Positions 51,700-61,110 of a stretch of 64,000 bases of DNA are shown piece by piece. The first letter of the stretch is position 1; each line of letters opens with the position of its first letter. The position numbers and the translations under genes are program-made. The notes under the pieces were generated by a model. That model ran no database searches. It worked only from the letters and a program-made list of their open reading frames with translations, and was not told the DNA's origin. This stretch comes from Halopseudomonas xinjiangensis (lineage in GTDB: Bacteria; Pseudomonadota; Gammaproteobacteria; Pseudomonadales; Pseudomonadaceae). The stretch lies in NCBI GenBank assembly GCA_011050525.1, contig DRFO01000017.1, positions 372,001-436,000 of the forward strand. The letters run 5' to 3'.

Positions 51700-53808
51700 T
51701 CAACTGGCTGCTGCCACCTGCTTCTTGATCTGGAGCATGTCAATCAAGATCTGACCGGTTTCAGCGAGGAATGGATCGTCCTCCTCATCCTTTTCCTCGA
51801 CGCTTTCTGTCAGCGGATTATTCCCAGCTTCAAGGAACGGGTCTTCTTCTTCAAGCGACGTAAGCAGATCTTCCCCCTTGGCCGCCCTGCGCTTGTTTTC
51901 CAGAGCGAGGATCTGCTTCTCGAATGCTTCCCGCTGTTCACGGCGCTTGGCCTCGTTCAGCGGAAGAAACTTTCGTTCCTGCATTTCGCGATCCAGCCGG
52001 ATACGAGCCATGGTGTAGGTGAAATCAGGATCATTGGAGGCCCGTTTTTCGTGACGCTCGCTAAGCTGGCTCAACAAGGGGCTAAGCTGGAGGTTGCTCT
52101 GATATCGGGCGGGGGGAATGGTATCCCAGGGCAGGGCACGTGGCAGCATACTCTCACCAATATCGGTCGTTTCGAGCAGAGAAGGGTAGGCTATATCAGG
52201 CACAACGCCGCGGTTCTGAGTACTTTGACCAGAGACCCGATAGAACTTGGCCATGGTCAGCTTCAGTTCGCCATGGTTCAGCGGCTGGATCGACTGCACG
52301 GTGCCTTTGCCAAACGTTGATTCGCCGATCACCAGCGCCCGGCCATAGTCCTGCATGGCCCCGGCAAAAATCTCGGAAGCCGAAGCCGACAATCGATTGA
52401 CCATTACTGCCAGCGGTCCGTTGTAGGTGATGCCGGTTTCAGGATCGTCGAGTACCTGGACCTGACCCTGGGCGTCACGCACCAGCACGGTTGGGCCCTG
52501 GTCGATAAACAGTCCGGTCAGCTCGGTAGCTTCCTGCAAGGAGCCGCCGCCATTGTTACGAAGATCCAATACAACCCCGTCGACGTTTTTGTCTTCAAGT
52601 TCGCTCAGGAGCCTTCTAACGTCGCGGGTGGTGCTTCGGTAATCGGGATCGCCCCTACGATACGCTTTGAAATCGATGTAAAAGCCTGGCACCTCAATGA
52701 CGCCTATCCGGTAATCCTGGCCCTGGTTCTTCAGCTCCAGCACATTGGACCTGGCAGCCTGGTCTTCGAGTTTCACTGCTTCGCGGGTCAGTTTGACCTG
52801 CTGGCTAGTCAGGTCGGTGGGAGGGTTGCTGGCTGGAATCACTTCAAGCGTAAGCGTCGAGCCCTTGGGGCCACGAATCAGTTTCACCACCTCGTCAAGG
52901 CGCCAGCCGACGACGTCGACCATCTCGCCCTCTTCCTGCGCGACACCCACGATGCGATCAGCGGGGGCAAGTTTTTCACTTTTCGCCGCAGGGCCGGCTG
53001 GCACCAGGCGTACAATCTTGGTGAATTCGTTATCACTTTGCAAAACTGCGCCAATGCCTTCCAGAGAAAGGCTCATGTTGATATCGAAATTCTCGGCCAG
53101 CTCGGGTGACATGTACTGGGTATGTGGATCGTAAACCTGCGCGAAGGCATTGATGTAGCTCTGGAACAGATCTTCGCTGCGAGTCTGGGAGATTCGGGTC
53201 TGCTGACTGTTGTAGCGCTTCTCAAGCAGATCGCCAATCGCCTTTGTCTCACGACCGGCAAGCTTCAGGCGCAGGACTTCGTCCTTGATCTGGTCCCGCC
53301 ATAACGCCTTGAGCGCCTCGTCATCGGCAACCCACTCGGCCTTCTCCCGATCAATCTGAATGCTTTGATCGCCCTCGAAGTTCAGTTCTTCCACGCCTTG
53401 ATTAAGCATGCTCAGCGCGAAGATGATGCGCTCGTTGGCACGCTCGATCTGCCTGCGGTGAATGGCGAAACCGACATCCAGATCGCCAGCCTTCAACAGG
53501 TCATCGATCTGATGGCGATACTTCTCGAATTCCTTGATGTCCGCTGCAGTAAATAGGCTGCGTTGCGGGTCCAGCTGTTTCAGATAAGCGTCGAAGATCT
53601 CGCTGGATAATGCGTCGTCCAGCTTGATCTTGTTGTAGTGATGGCGACGAAGCAGCTCCACCATGTTCAGGCTGGCTATGCGTTGCTCACGTGTGGGCTG
53701 TAAGCTCTCTACGTCGAGAACCGGTAGCCCCTGCACTGCGAAAGCGCTGCTGCTCAAGGCAAGCAGTACCATCAGGCAGGTTTTGCGCAGAGTATAAGAG
53801 ACAGTCAT
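51700..53808 (-). CDS. prc: C-terminal processing periplasmic protease Prc (AlgO)
   Basis: Tail-specific serine protease of family S41. In P. aeruginosa the homologue (AlgO) degrades truncated MucA and so affects AlgU activity. It is 702 residues: signal peptide (cleavage near AFA-VQG at 24), N-terminal helical domain, PDZ domain at ~240-330 (GIGAVLQSDNEFTKIVRLVP), and the catalytic dyad S476 (NRLSASASEIF) and K501 (GESTFGKGTVQ) by alignment to E. coli S452/K477. The gene diverges from the quinone oxidoreductase gene. Confidence 0.95.
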   Translation of the reverse strand: MTVSYTLRKTCLMVLLALSSSAFAVQGLPVLDVESLQPTREQRIASLNMVELLRRHHYNKIKLDDALSSEIFDAYLKQLDPQRSLFTAADIKEFEKYRHQIDDLLKAGDLDVGFAIHRRQIERANERIIFALSMLNQGVEELNFEGDQSIQIDREKAEWVADDEALKALWRDQIKDEVLRLKLAGRETKAIGDLLEKRYNSQQTRISQTRSEDLFQSYINAFAQVYDPHTQYMSPELAENFDINMSLSLEGIGAVLQSDNEFTKIVRLVPAGPAAKSEKLAPADRIVGVAQEEGEMVDVVGWRLDEVVKLIRGPKGSTLTLEVIPASNPPTDLTSQQVKLTREAVKLEDQAARSNVLELKNQGQDYRIGVIEVPGFYIDFKAYRRGDPDYRSTTRDVRRLLSELEDKNVDGVVLDLRNNGGGSLQEATELTGLFIDQGPTVLVRDAQGQVQVLDDPETGITYNGPLAVMVNRLSASASEIFAGAMQDYGRALVIGESTFGKGTVQSIQPLNHGELKLTMAKFYRVSGQSTQNRGVVPDIAYPSLLETTDIGESMLPRALPWDTIPPARYQSNLQLSPLLSQLSERHEKRASNDPDFTYTMARIRLDREMQERKFLPLNEAKRREQREAFEKQILALENKRRAAKGEDLLTSLEEEDPFLEAGNNPLTESVEEKDEEDDPFLAETGQILIDMLQIKKQVAAAS

Positions 53809-53854
53809 GTAGGGTATCGTTTCCGGAGAGAGAAGAAGTATGCTGTTAGTTCTT

Positions 53855-53878
53855 ATAAGGGATCGCGGGTTCCCTTAT
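53855..53878. repeat. 8-bp inverted repeat in the divergent prc/quinone-oxidoreductase region
   Basis: ATAAGGGA (53855-53862) and TCCCTTAT (53871-53878) around an 8-nt centre. In a 101-bp divergent region this could be an operator controlling one or both genes; no known consensus recognised. Confidence 0.35.
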
Positions 53879-53909
53879 CAATAGATCATGAGAGCACTAT
53901 GGAGGCAGC

Positions 53910-54857
53910 GTGAGAGGATTGCAAGCTGAGGGCGGGACCCTCATTTGGCGTGAAGAGCCTGTAATAGAGCTCGCCGAGGGTCAGGTGCGGGTGCGCATTC
54001 AAGCGGCCGGCCTGAATCGTGCCGATTTGTTACAGAAGGCTGGAATGTATCCACCGCCACCCGGAGCCACTCCGATATTGGGGCTGGAATGCGCAGGCGA
54101 AGTGGTCGAGGTGAAAGGGTCGAGTCGCTGGCGTGAGGGGGACCGGGTTTGCGCTTTGCTGGCAGGCGGCGGCATGGCTGACGAAGTGGTGGTGGATGGC
54201 CGCCATCTCCTACCCGTTCCCGACCAGATGAGCTGGGCTGATGCGGCAGCGATCCCCGAGGTATTCAGCACGGCCTGGCTGAACGTGTTTGAACTGGGCG
54301 GTGCTGTGCCGGGCGAAAAAGTGTTGATTCATGCAGGCGCCAGCGGGGTGGGTACTGCAGCGATTCAACTGTGCAAGGCGCTGGGCAACCCGTGCTGGGT
54401 CACGCTGAGTAGCGAGGAGAAACTCCAGGCTTGCAAGGAGCTGGGGGCAGCCGGTGGGGCTCTTCGTCAGCACGGCATTTCCAGTCTGCAGTCGGAGGGG
54501 CCGTTCGACGTGGCGCTCGACCCGGTAGGCTCGACCTACGCAGCAGATCATCTTGACCTTTTGGGAGTGGATGGCCGTTGGGTTCTTATCGGCTTGATGG
54601 GCGGGCGAGAGGCGAAGTTGGATCTCGCCAAGCTGCTGGTCAAGCGCATACGATTGACGGGCTCCACGCTTCGTACCCGCAGCGCGGACTACAAGGCGGG
54701 TCTTCTGGAGCGCATGGAGCAGCGGCTGTGGCCGCTTTTTGCTTCCGGGGAGCTCAAGCCTCTGGTGGCGGCAACGTTTTCTTTCGACGAGGCTGAGGCG
54801 GCTTTTGCCGAACTGGCAAGCGACAAGGTGATCGGCAAGGTCATTCTGGTTCGCTGA
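53910..54857 (+). CDS. NAD(P)H quinone oxidoreductase (zinc-independent MDR, PIG3-like)
   Basis: 315 residues from a GTG start with GGAGG ~6 nt before it; the nearby ATG is out of frame. Medium-chain reductase without zinc ligands, of the quinone oxidoreductase/TP53I3 branch. Substrate-side start GLNRADLLQKAGMYPPPPGA and the Rossmann motif HAGASGVGTAAIQL are clear. It reduces quinones or reactive carbonyls with NADPH. A terminator follows. Confidence 0.9.
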   Translation: MRGLQAEGGTLIWREEPVIELAEGQVRVRIQAAGLNRADLLQKAGMYPPPPGATPILGLECAGEVVEVKGSSRWREGDRVCALLAGGGMADEVVVDGRHLLPVPDQMSWADAAAIPEVFSTAWLNVFELGGAVPGEKVLIHAGASGVGTAAIQLCKALGNPCWVTLSSEEKLQACKELGAAGGALRQHGISSLQSEGPFDVALDPVGSTYAADHLDLLGVDGRWVLIGLMGGREAKLDLAKLLVKRIRLTGSTLRTRSADYKAGLLERMEQRLWPLFASGELKPLVAATFSFDEAEAAFAELASDKVIGKVILVR

Positions 54858-54862
54858 GGTAT

Positions 54863-54890
54863 CTGGCTGCAGGCGCCCGCCTGCAGCCAG
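54863..54890. terminator. bidirectional hairpin between the quinone oxidoreductase gene and apeB
   Basis: A 13-bp perfect stem CTGGCTGCAGGCG / CGCCTGCAGCCAG with a 2-nt loop, between converging genes. No strong T-run on either strand. Confidence 0.7.
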
Positions 54891-54898
54891 GTTGGCGC

Positions 54899-56194
54899 TC
54901 AGCCGAGCTCGGTGCAGTCGAAGAACCGCGTGAGAACCTGGGTCAGGTATTCCGTGTCGCGACTTCCAGCCATTTCTCTTATCGAATGCATCGCAAAGGT
55001 CGGCACACCCACATCCACCGTCCTGATGCCCAGCCGACTGGCAGTAAGAGGTCCGATGGTGCTACCACACCCCATATCGCTACGTACCACAAAGTGTTGC
55101 ACCGGCACGTTTGCCAGTTGACAGAGGTTCCGGAAATACGCGGCGGTTTCGCTGTTGGTGGCGTAGCGCTGGTTAGTGTTTGTCTTGATCACCGGCCCCG
55201 CGTTCAGTTTTGGGCCATGATTGGAATCGTGCCTGTCGGCAAAATTCGGATGAACGGCATGGGCGTTATCTGCCGATACCATCAAAGAGCGCTGAATAAT
55301 CTGGATGCGTTTCACCGGGTCTGTGATGAGCCGGGCGAGCACATCCTCCAGAAAAGGTCCGTCAGCCCCGCAGGCTGAGGTCGAGCCGACCTCTTCATGG
55401 TCGGTATAAATCAGCATGGCTGGATGCTGGCCGGCGCTGGCCAGCAAGGCCTCAAGACCCGCGTGGCAGGACAGCAAATTGTCCAGACGAGCTGCGGTAA
55501 AGAAGTCTCCGTCAAGACCAATAGTGGCCGGCGACTGGGTGTCATAAAAGCTTAATTCATAATCAAGGATCTGTTCGGCCTGGCAGTCGGGGTGCTCAAG
55601 TTTGAGCTGCGTCGCGAGCAGTGCTCTCAGGTGGCGCTGGGGTTCCAGCGCCATGCCGAGGATCGGCGGCAAGTCTGTCTGAGGATTGATTTTCACCCCA
55701 TCGTTGGCTGCGCGGTTCAGATGAATGGCGAGGTTGGGAATCACAGCCACGGGCTCGATGAAATTGATCAGCCTGCTGTCCAGGCGTCCGTCGGCTGTAC
55801 GAAACGAGACCCGTCCGGCGATAGAAAGATCTCGATCAAACCAGGGGGCGAGCAGGGCTCCTCCATAAACTTCAACACCGAGTTGCCACAGGCCCTGCTG
55901 GCTTATTTCGGGCTGAGGTTTGACTCTGAGGCATGGGCTGTCGGTATGCGCACCCACCAACCGCAAGCCTTTATCCAGGGCGTCTGGGGCGCCCATGCAG
56001 AATGCGATCAGGGACGAGCCGTTGCGGGTCACTACGTATTTACCGCCTGGCTGCAAATCCCAATCATCACGCTCATCTAACTGATGAAAGCCAGCGGCAG
56101 CGAGACGCTGAACCAGGCTGAGCGTCGCGTGGAAGGGGGTGGGGGAGGCCTGGATAAAGTCCGCCAGGCCCTGGTTTGTTTTACTGTGGTTCAT
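54899..56194 (-). CDS. apeB: M18 aspartyl aminopeptidase
   Basis: Zinc aminopeptidase removing N-terminal acidic residues, a large cytoplasmic assembly. It is 431 residues with [15 protein letters not shown] (first metal His/Asp), [33 protein letters not shown] (catalytic Glu) and [17 protein letters not shown] precedes the ATG by 6 nt. It is the last gene of the leftward minC-minD-minE-rluA-apeB run, 37 nt after rluA. Confidence 0.95.
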   Translation of the reverse strand: MNHSKTNQGLADFIQASPTPFHATLSLVQRLAAAGFHQLDERDDWDLQPGGKYVVTRNGSSLIAFCMGAPDALDKGLRLVGAHTDSPCLRVKPQPEISQQGLWQLGVEVYGGALLAPWFDRDLSIAGRVSFRTADGRLDSRLINFIEPVAVIPNLAIHLNRAANDGVKINPQTDLPPILGMALEPQRHLRALLATQLKLEHPDCQAEQILDYELSFYDTQSPATIGLDGDFFTAARLDNLLSCHAGLEALLASAGQHPAMLIYTDHEEVGSTSACGADGPFLEDVLARLITDPVKRIQIIQRSLMVSADNAHAVHPNFADRHDSNHGPKLNAGPVIKTNTNQRYATNSETAAYFRNLCQLANVPVQHFVVRSDMGCGSTIGPLTASRLGIRTVDVGVPTFAMHSIREMAGSRDTEYLTQVLTRFFDCTELG

Positions 56195-56231
56195 ACGTTG
56201 CTCCTGTAATACGCGCCGCCTGACGCCAAGG

Positions 56232-56867
56232 TCAAAAGGGCGACGGACAGTCGAACACCATCCGCTCTTTGCTGATAGGGTGTTTTATGCCAAGCCGAGC
56301 GGCATGGAGCGCCAGTCGGGGGCTGGCGTTCAATGCGTCTGGCGGTGCGTAGAGCTGGTCGCCCAGCAGCGGATGGCCTATCGAAAGCATATGAACCCGC
56401 AGCTGATGCGAACGGCCGGTGATCGGGGTCAGCTCGACCCGGCAGTGGTCACCGAGGCGCTCCGTTACCTGCCAGAACGTTTGAGCGGACTTGCCGAGTT
56501 CATGATCGACTATATGCCTGGGTTTGTTGGGAGGATCATACCGCAAGGGCAGGTCAATATGCCCTGAGTCGGTTGGGGGCTGGCCCCAGCACAGCGCAAT
56601 GTAGGTTTTCTCGGTTTCCCGGTCATGGAACTGGCGAGACAATTCCCGATGGCTGTCGGCATAGCGCGCTATGACCAGCAAGCCGGAGGTTTCCCAATCC
56701 AGACGGTGAACGATGCGGGCTTCCGGGTAGCCATTATCCTGCAGGCGAGTGATCAGACAGTCTTTGTTGTCGTCGGCACGGCCAGGCACGGAAAGCAGCA
56801 GGGTGGGCTTGTTTACTATCAGAAATTCCGCATCCTCGTGGAGAATGCCGATATGGCTCAGGGGCAT
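56232..56867 (-). CDS. rluA: RluA-type 23S rRNA/tRNA pseudouridine synthase
   Basis: Isomerises uridine in 23S rRNA and tRNA. It is 211 residues, short like E. coli RluA, without an S4 domain. The catalytic Asp57 is in HRLDWETSG, and the family motifs [23 protein letters not shown] and [12 protein letters not shown] are present. It follows minE by 42 nt, the pseudomonad order. Confidence 0.93.
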   Translation of the reverse strand: MPLSHIGILHEDAEFLIVNKPTLLLSVPGRADDNKDCLITRLQDNGYPEARIVHRLDWETSGLLVIARYADSHRELSRQFHDRETEKTYIALCWGQPPTDSGHIDLPLRYDPPNKPRHIVDHELGKSAQTFWQVTERLGDHCRVELTPITGRSHQLRVHMLSIGHPLLGDQLYAPPDALNASPRLALHAARLGIKHPISKERMVFDCPSPF

Positions 56868-56909
56868 GGATATTCCATGGCGCCCGCCTGGAGGGCGGGC
56901 GCCTGTCTC

Positions 56910-57170
56910 TCAGAGGCGTTCAGGCAGGGTGATGTTCAGTTCAAGGATGGAACAGTCGTCCTGATTGTCCAGTGCGACATGAACCTGGTCCCGGTCGATC
57001 TTCACGTATTTGCTGATCACATCGATGATTTCCTGCTGCAGCCGCGGCAGGTAGTCAGGTTGACTGCGTTGCCCGCGCTCGTGGGCAACGATGATCTGCA
57101 GGCGCTCCTTGGCCATGGATGCCGTGCTGGCAGGCTTCTTGCGATCACGAAAATAGTCGAAAAGACTCAT
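56910..57170 (-). CDS. minE: cell-division topological factor MinE
   Basis: Stimulates the MinD ATPase and drives Min oscillation. From the ATG at 57170 it is 86 residues: [15 protein letters not shown] membrane/anti-MinCD segment, then [20 protein letters not shown] and the C-terminal dimer ([14 protein letters not shown]). GGAGGT lies 5 nt before the ATG, whose A is the last base of the minD stop. Confidence 0.96.
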   Translation of the reverse strand: MSLFDYFRDRKKPASTASMAKERLQIIVAHERGQRSQPDYLPRLQQEIIDVISKYVKIDRDQVHVALDNQDDCSILELNITLPERL

Positions 57171-57979
57171 CACCGACCTCCGAACAAGCGTTGCAGCAAG
57201 CTCTTTTTCTGAGCTTCGAGAAAGCGATGGGGTTTTTCCTCACCCAGTAGCCGGTCTACCGCATCTCCGTAAGCCTGGCCCGCGTCGCTCTGCTCATCCA
57301 TGATTACCGGAACGCCCTGGTTCGAAGCCTTGAGTACTGCCTGGGACTCGGGGATGACGCCCAGCAACGGAATCGACAGGATATCCTCCACATCGCTGAC
57401 AGACAGCATCTCGCCATTTTCAACGCGGGCGGGGTTGTAACGGGTCAGCAGCAGGTGCTCCTTGATTTTTTCACCGCTTTCGGCGCGGCGCGACTTGGAC
57501 GACAGCAGGCCAAGCATGCGGTCGGAGTCACGAACCGACGAGACTTCGGGGTTGGTGACCACAACGGCCTCATCGGCGAAATACATCGCCAGGTGTGCGC
57601 CCTTTTCGATGCCGGCAGGCGAATCGCAGACGATGTAATCGAAGGTCTGCTTGAGCTCTTCCAATACCTTTTCTACGCCTTCTTGGGTCAGCGCGTCCTT
57701 GTCCCTGGTCTGGGAAGCGGGAAGGATATAAAGGTTGTCTGAGCGCTTGTCCTTGATCAGTGTCTGATTGAGGTTCGAATCCCCATTGATCAGATTGACG
57801 AAATCATAAACTACGCGTCTTTCGCAGCCCATGATCAGATCGAGGTTACGCAGGCCGACATCGAAGTCGACGATCACTGTTTTGAATCCACGCAGGGCGA
57901 GTCCGGTACCGATGGCAGCGCTGGTGGTGGTTTTACCAACGCCGCCTTTGCCTGAAGTGACGACTATGATCTTTGCCAA
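57170..57979 (-). CDS. minD: septum-site determining ATPase MinD
   Basis: ATPase that recruits MinC to the polar membrane. With a TTG start at 57979 it is 269 residues, [18 protein letters not shown] onward, equal to Pseudomonas MinD. No ATG or GTG lies nearby in frame, and AGGAAGG precedes the TTG by 5 nt. The deviant Walker A KGGVGKTT is at 11-18; [14 protein letters not shown] and [12 protein letters not shown] follow. The C-terminal amphipathic membrane helix is [13 protein letters not shown]. The gap from minC is 149 nt. Confidence 0.96.
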   Translation of the reverse strand: MAKIIVVTSGKGGVGKTTTSAAIGTGLALRGFKTVIVDFDVGLRNLDLIMGCERRVVYDFVNLINGDSNLNQTLIKDKRSDNLYILPASQTRDKDALTQEGVEKVLEELKQTFDYIVCDSPAGIEKGAHLAMYFADEAVVVTNPEVSSVRDSDRMLGLLSSKSRRAESGEKIKEHLLLTRYNPARVENGEMLSVSDVEDILSIPLLGVIPESQAVLKASNQGVPVIMDEQSDAGQAYGDAVDRLLGEEKPHRFLEAQKKSLLQRLFGGR

Positions 57980-58128
57980 AATGACCTTCCTGTCCGAGCT
58001 TTGAATGAATAGGACCGAACTCGCCTGACAAGGATGTCTGGCAGGTTCTTGATGTATTGTCTTGAGGTGCCTGGATATGGCCAAAAGCCACGATTGGTGG
58101 GCATCCCCGGATGGCTGAACAGTATCGG

Positions 58129-58872
58129 TTAAAGGGGCGCTATCTTCAAGCTGTCACCTTCAAGGCTGATCTGTGCGCCTTCCTTCCAGAGGTGCCTGCG
58201 CAGATCCTCGGCTACTTTGTATTGCCCGGCAATCGACACCAGCTCCGCTTCGAGGGACTGGCAGAATATGCGCGCTTCCGTATTACCTCTCACGCCGGCC
58301 AGGGCGCGCCCCCGCAATGGTCCATACACATGGATATTGCCATCGGCCAGAAGTTCCGAACCGGGGCTGACAGACGCCAGAACCACCAGATCGCCGCCGC
58401 GGGCATAAACCTGCTGGCCGGAACGGATGGGCTGGGTAACTACCTTGCTGGCCATAGGTTCTGCCGCGACGGGTTTTTCCGGGGCTGGGGCAGGTGCTGG
58501 CTGGGCTTCCGGCTCTACTGCCCGATCACGACCACGACCCGGGAGCATCAGCACCAGGCCCGACTGCTGGGCCAGTCGGCGGAACTTCTCCGCTCCGCGC
58601 AGGGCCATGGGCTGCAGGCCGCTTTCCCGGCAGATGCGCAGCAGGTGCGCCATCGTTGCTGCGTCCAGATCAGTGTCAAGTTTGTCCAGACTGATTACCA
58701 CCGGGGTGTCTTTGAAGAAATTCGGCGCTTGTCCCACCTTGTCTGCCAGCTGCCTGGCAAAACGATCGGGCTCTTGACGCACCAGTTCTATGACGGTCAT
58801 GGTGAGCATGCCGCCCTTGAGATTGAACACGGGGTCGTTGTCGAGCAGGTCTAGGTTTGATTCAGCAGTCAT
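58129..58872 (-). CDS. minC: septum-site inhibitor MinC
   Basis: FtsZ inhibitor positioned by MinD. From the ATG at 58872 it is 247 residues. N-domain: DPVFNLKGGMLTMTVIELVR. A Pro/Ala-rich linker (APAPAPEKPVAA) leads to the C-terminal beta-helix (RSGQQVYARGGDLVVLASVS, HVYGPLRGRALAGVRGN) that binds MinD. An in-frame start 60 nt upstream is less likely. It heads the leftward min operon and is divergent from lpxL. Confidence 0.94.
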   Translation of the reverse strand: MTAESNLDLLDNDPVFNLKGGMLTMTVIELVRQEPDRFARQLADKVGQAPNFFKDTPVVISLDKLDTDLDAATMAHLLRICRESGLQPMALRGAEKFRRLAQQSGLVLMLPGRGRDRAVEPEAQPAPAPAPEKPVAAEPMASKVVTQPIRSGQQVYARGGDLVVLASVSPGSELLADGNIHVYGPLRGRALAGVRGNTEARIFCQSLEAELVSIAGQYKVAEDLRRHLWKEGAQISLEGDSLKIAPL

Positions 58873-58970
58873 GTCAGATCCAGAAGCACAGTTAGTGGGC
58901 ACACTTATATAGATTGACCGCGTTGATCGCAACCCGTGCCCCGCTTGGGTAGAATGCGGTTTTCATAAAT

Positions 58971-59939
58971 ATGGTTGGTCGAATGACTCGTCCCGGTTTT
59001 CGCAGTTCCATGCTGCATCCTCGCTACTGGCCGCTATGGTTGGGCCTCGGCTTGTTATGGCTGGTTATCCAGTTGCCGTACGCCACAATTCTGTCGATTG
59101 GCCGCCTGCTAGGTTGGGCGATGTACCACGTAATGACCGAACGTCGGATGATTGCAGCGACCAATCTTCAACTCTGCTTTCCCCATTTCACCGAGGACCG
59201 CCGCGAACAATTGTTACGCGATAACTTTGCCTCCAACGGTATCGCGTTGTTCGAAATGGCCATGGCCTGGTGGTGGCCGCGAAAGCGCCTCGCCAAACTG
59301 GCCCATGTGGAGGGGCTTGAACATCTCCAACGCGCAGCGGCGGCGGGGCAGGGTGTGTTACTCATGTCCCTGCATTTCACCACGCTCGAAATCGGAGCGG
59401 CGCTGCTCGGCCAGAAAGCGACGATCGACGGCATGTACCGTGAGCATGCCAATTCGGCGTTTGACTTTATCCAGCGCAAGGGGCGCGAACGCCATAACGC
59501 CGATGCCATCGCCGTCGAACGTGAGGACGTGCGCAGCATGCTCAAATCCATGCGGTCAGGTCGGGCGATCTGGTATGCGCCCGACCAGGATTATGGGCGA
59601 AAGGCCAGTATCTTCGTGCCGCTGTTTGGCGTTCAGGCTGCCACGGTCACTGCAACCGGGACCTTTGCGCGGCTTGGCAAAGCGCAAGTTATTCCTTTCA
59701 CCCAGACCCGCCTCCCCAATGCCCAAGGCTACCGGCTGACCATCCATCCGCCTTTGAACGATTTTCCGGCCGGCGACGAGCAGGTCGATGCGCTACGTAT
59801 CAACCAGTGGATCGAGACGGCAATACTGGAGCAGCCGGAGCAATACATGTGGGTGCACCGGCGCTTCAAGACGCGGCCCGAGGGTATGGCGCGTCCCTAT
59901 CCCAAACGCCTACGGCGCAAGCGCCGAAGGGTCCGCTGA
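58971..59939 (+). CDS. lpxL: lipid A acyltransferase (LpxL/HtrB family)
   Basis: Inner-membrane late acyltransferase that adds secondary acyl chains to lipid A. It is 322 residues, or 318 from a second ATG at 58983. One N-terminal transmembrane segment (WLGLGLLWLVIQLPYATI region), then the catalytic HX4E as H135...E140 (LHFTTLE), and the later IWYAPDQDYG. Basic C-terminus. The stop overlaps the patatin start as TGATG. The P. aeruginosa gene next to minC is htrB2 (PA3242, from memory). Confidence 0.93.
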   Translation: MVGRMTRPGFRSSMLHPRYWPLWLGLGLLWLVIQLPYATILSIGRLLGWAMYHVMTERRMIAATNLQLCFPHFTEDRREQLLRDNFASNGIALFEMAMAWWWPRKRLAKLAHVEGLEHLQRAAAAGQGVLLMSLHFTTLEIGAALLGQKATIDGMYREHANSAFDFIQRKGRERHNADAIAVEREDVRSMLKSMRSGRAIWYAPDQDYGRKASIFVPLFGVQAATVTATGTFARLGKAQVIPFTQTRLPNAQGYRLTIHPPLNDFPAGDEQVDALRINQWIETAILEQPEQYMWVHRRFKTRPEGMARPYPKRLRRKRRRVR

Positions 59940-61102
59940 TGGTAGAGGAGCTGTGGAGCAAGCAGCGCGATTGTACCGCGCTGGTCCTGTCTGGCGGCGG
60001 CGCCCGAGCGGCCTATCAGGTCGGTGTGCTGGAGGTCATTGCAGAATTGTTGCCGAACCACTCAGGCAATCCTTTTCCGGTGATTTGCGGCACCTCTGCT
60101 GGCGCGATAAACGCTATCGCGCTGGCAACCAATGCGGCTGATTTTCCCGATGGTGTCGCGCGTATGCAGGCGGTGTGGAGCAATTTTCGCTGCAGTCAGG
60201 TTTACCGCACGGACTGGCCGGGCCTGATAGCGCAGGCATGGCGCTGGTCCAAGGTCAATCTGCTGGGAATGAGCGCGGGGCAGCCCACCTCATTGCTGGA
60301 TAACGGTCCGCTGCGGGAGCTGCTGGGTGAACTTATCCAGTTCGATAAAATTGAAAAAGCGTTGGATGAGGATCATCTTCGCGCGATATCAGTCAGCGCA
60401 TTCGGCTACCAGTCGGCGCAGTCCGTCTGCTTCTATCAGGGGCACCAGCGGATAGAGCCCTGGAGCAGGCATCGTCGGGTCGGGGTACAGACTCTGCTTT
60501 GTCTGGAGCATCTGATGGCGTCTGCAGCCATTCCGTTGTTGTTCGAGCCGGTGAGACTCAATCGGGAGTGGTTCGGTGATGGTGCAGTTCGGCAACGATC
60601 ACCGATCAGCCCGGCCCTGCACCTGGGGGCCAACCGAGTGTTGGTGGTGGGTGTGTCAGACAATCTGGCGAACGAGCCAGCTGAAACCAGGCCGCGGCGA
60701 AGCAGGGCTATTCCTCCCACGCTCGCCCAGATTGGCGGGCATCTGCTGAACAGTACCTTTGTAGATAATCTCGAAGCCGATCTCGAACAGGTGGAACGTA
60801 TGAACCGCCTCGCTGCGCTGATTCCCACTGCACCCGATTCCGGAAAGGGTTTGCGGCCGGTCGAGGTGCTGGTAATTTCACCCAGCGAACCACTGGACCT
60901 GATCGCGGCGCGCCACAGAAAGGCGCTGCCAGCCAGCTTGCGGATGTTTCTGCGGGGTAGCGGTGCGACCCGGGCTTCCGGGGGCAGCGTGGTGAGCTAT
61001 CTGCTGTTCGAAGCGGAATACTGCAACGAGCTCATCGCGCTTGGCCGGCGCGATGCACTGGCCAAGCGCGATGAGCTGCAGCGCTTTCTCGGTTTGACCT
61101 GA
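59939..61102 (+). CDS. patatin-like phospholipase
   Basis: 387 residues from the ATG at 59939, overlapping the lpxL stop by 1 nt. It has the glycine-rich oxyanion loop SGGGARAAYQVG, the GTSAG nucleophile (S53), and the dyad Asp as DGA at 214-216. It is a serine phospholipase/esterase of the RssA-like patatin group acting on membrane lipids or acyl-CoA, with a ~130-residue C-terminal extension. Coupling to lpxL suggests a link with envelope lipid turnover. Confidence 0.88.
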   Translation: MVEELWSKQRDCTALVLSGGGARAAYQVGVLEVIAELLPNHSGNPFPVICGTSAGAINAIALATNAADFPDGVARMQAVWSNFRCSQVYRTDWPGLIAQAWRWSKVNLLGMSAGQPTSLLDNGPLRELLGELIQFDKIEKALDEDHLRAISVSAFGYQSAQSVCFYQGHQRIEPWSRHRRVGVQTLLCLEHLMASAAIPLLFEPVRLNREWFGDGAVRQRSPISPALHLGANRVLVVGVSDNLANEPAETRPRRSRAIPPTLAQIGGHLLNSTFVDNLEADLEQVERMNRLAALIPTAPDSGKGLRPVEVLVISPSEPLDLIAARHRKALPASLRMFLRGSGATRASGGSVVSYLLFEAEYCNELIALGRRDALAKRDELQRFLGLT

Positions 61103-61110
61103 TCCAGGCT

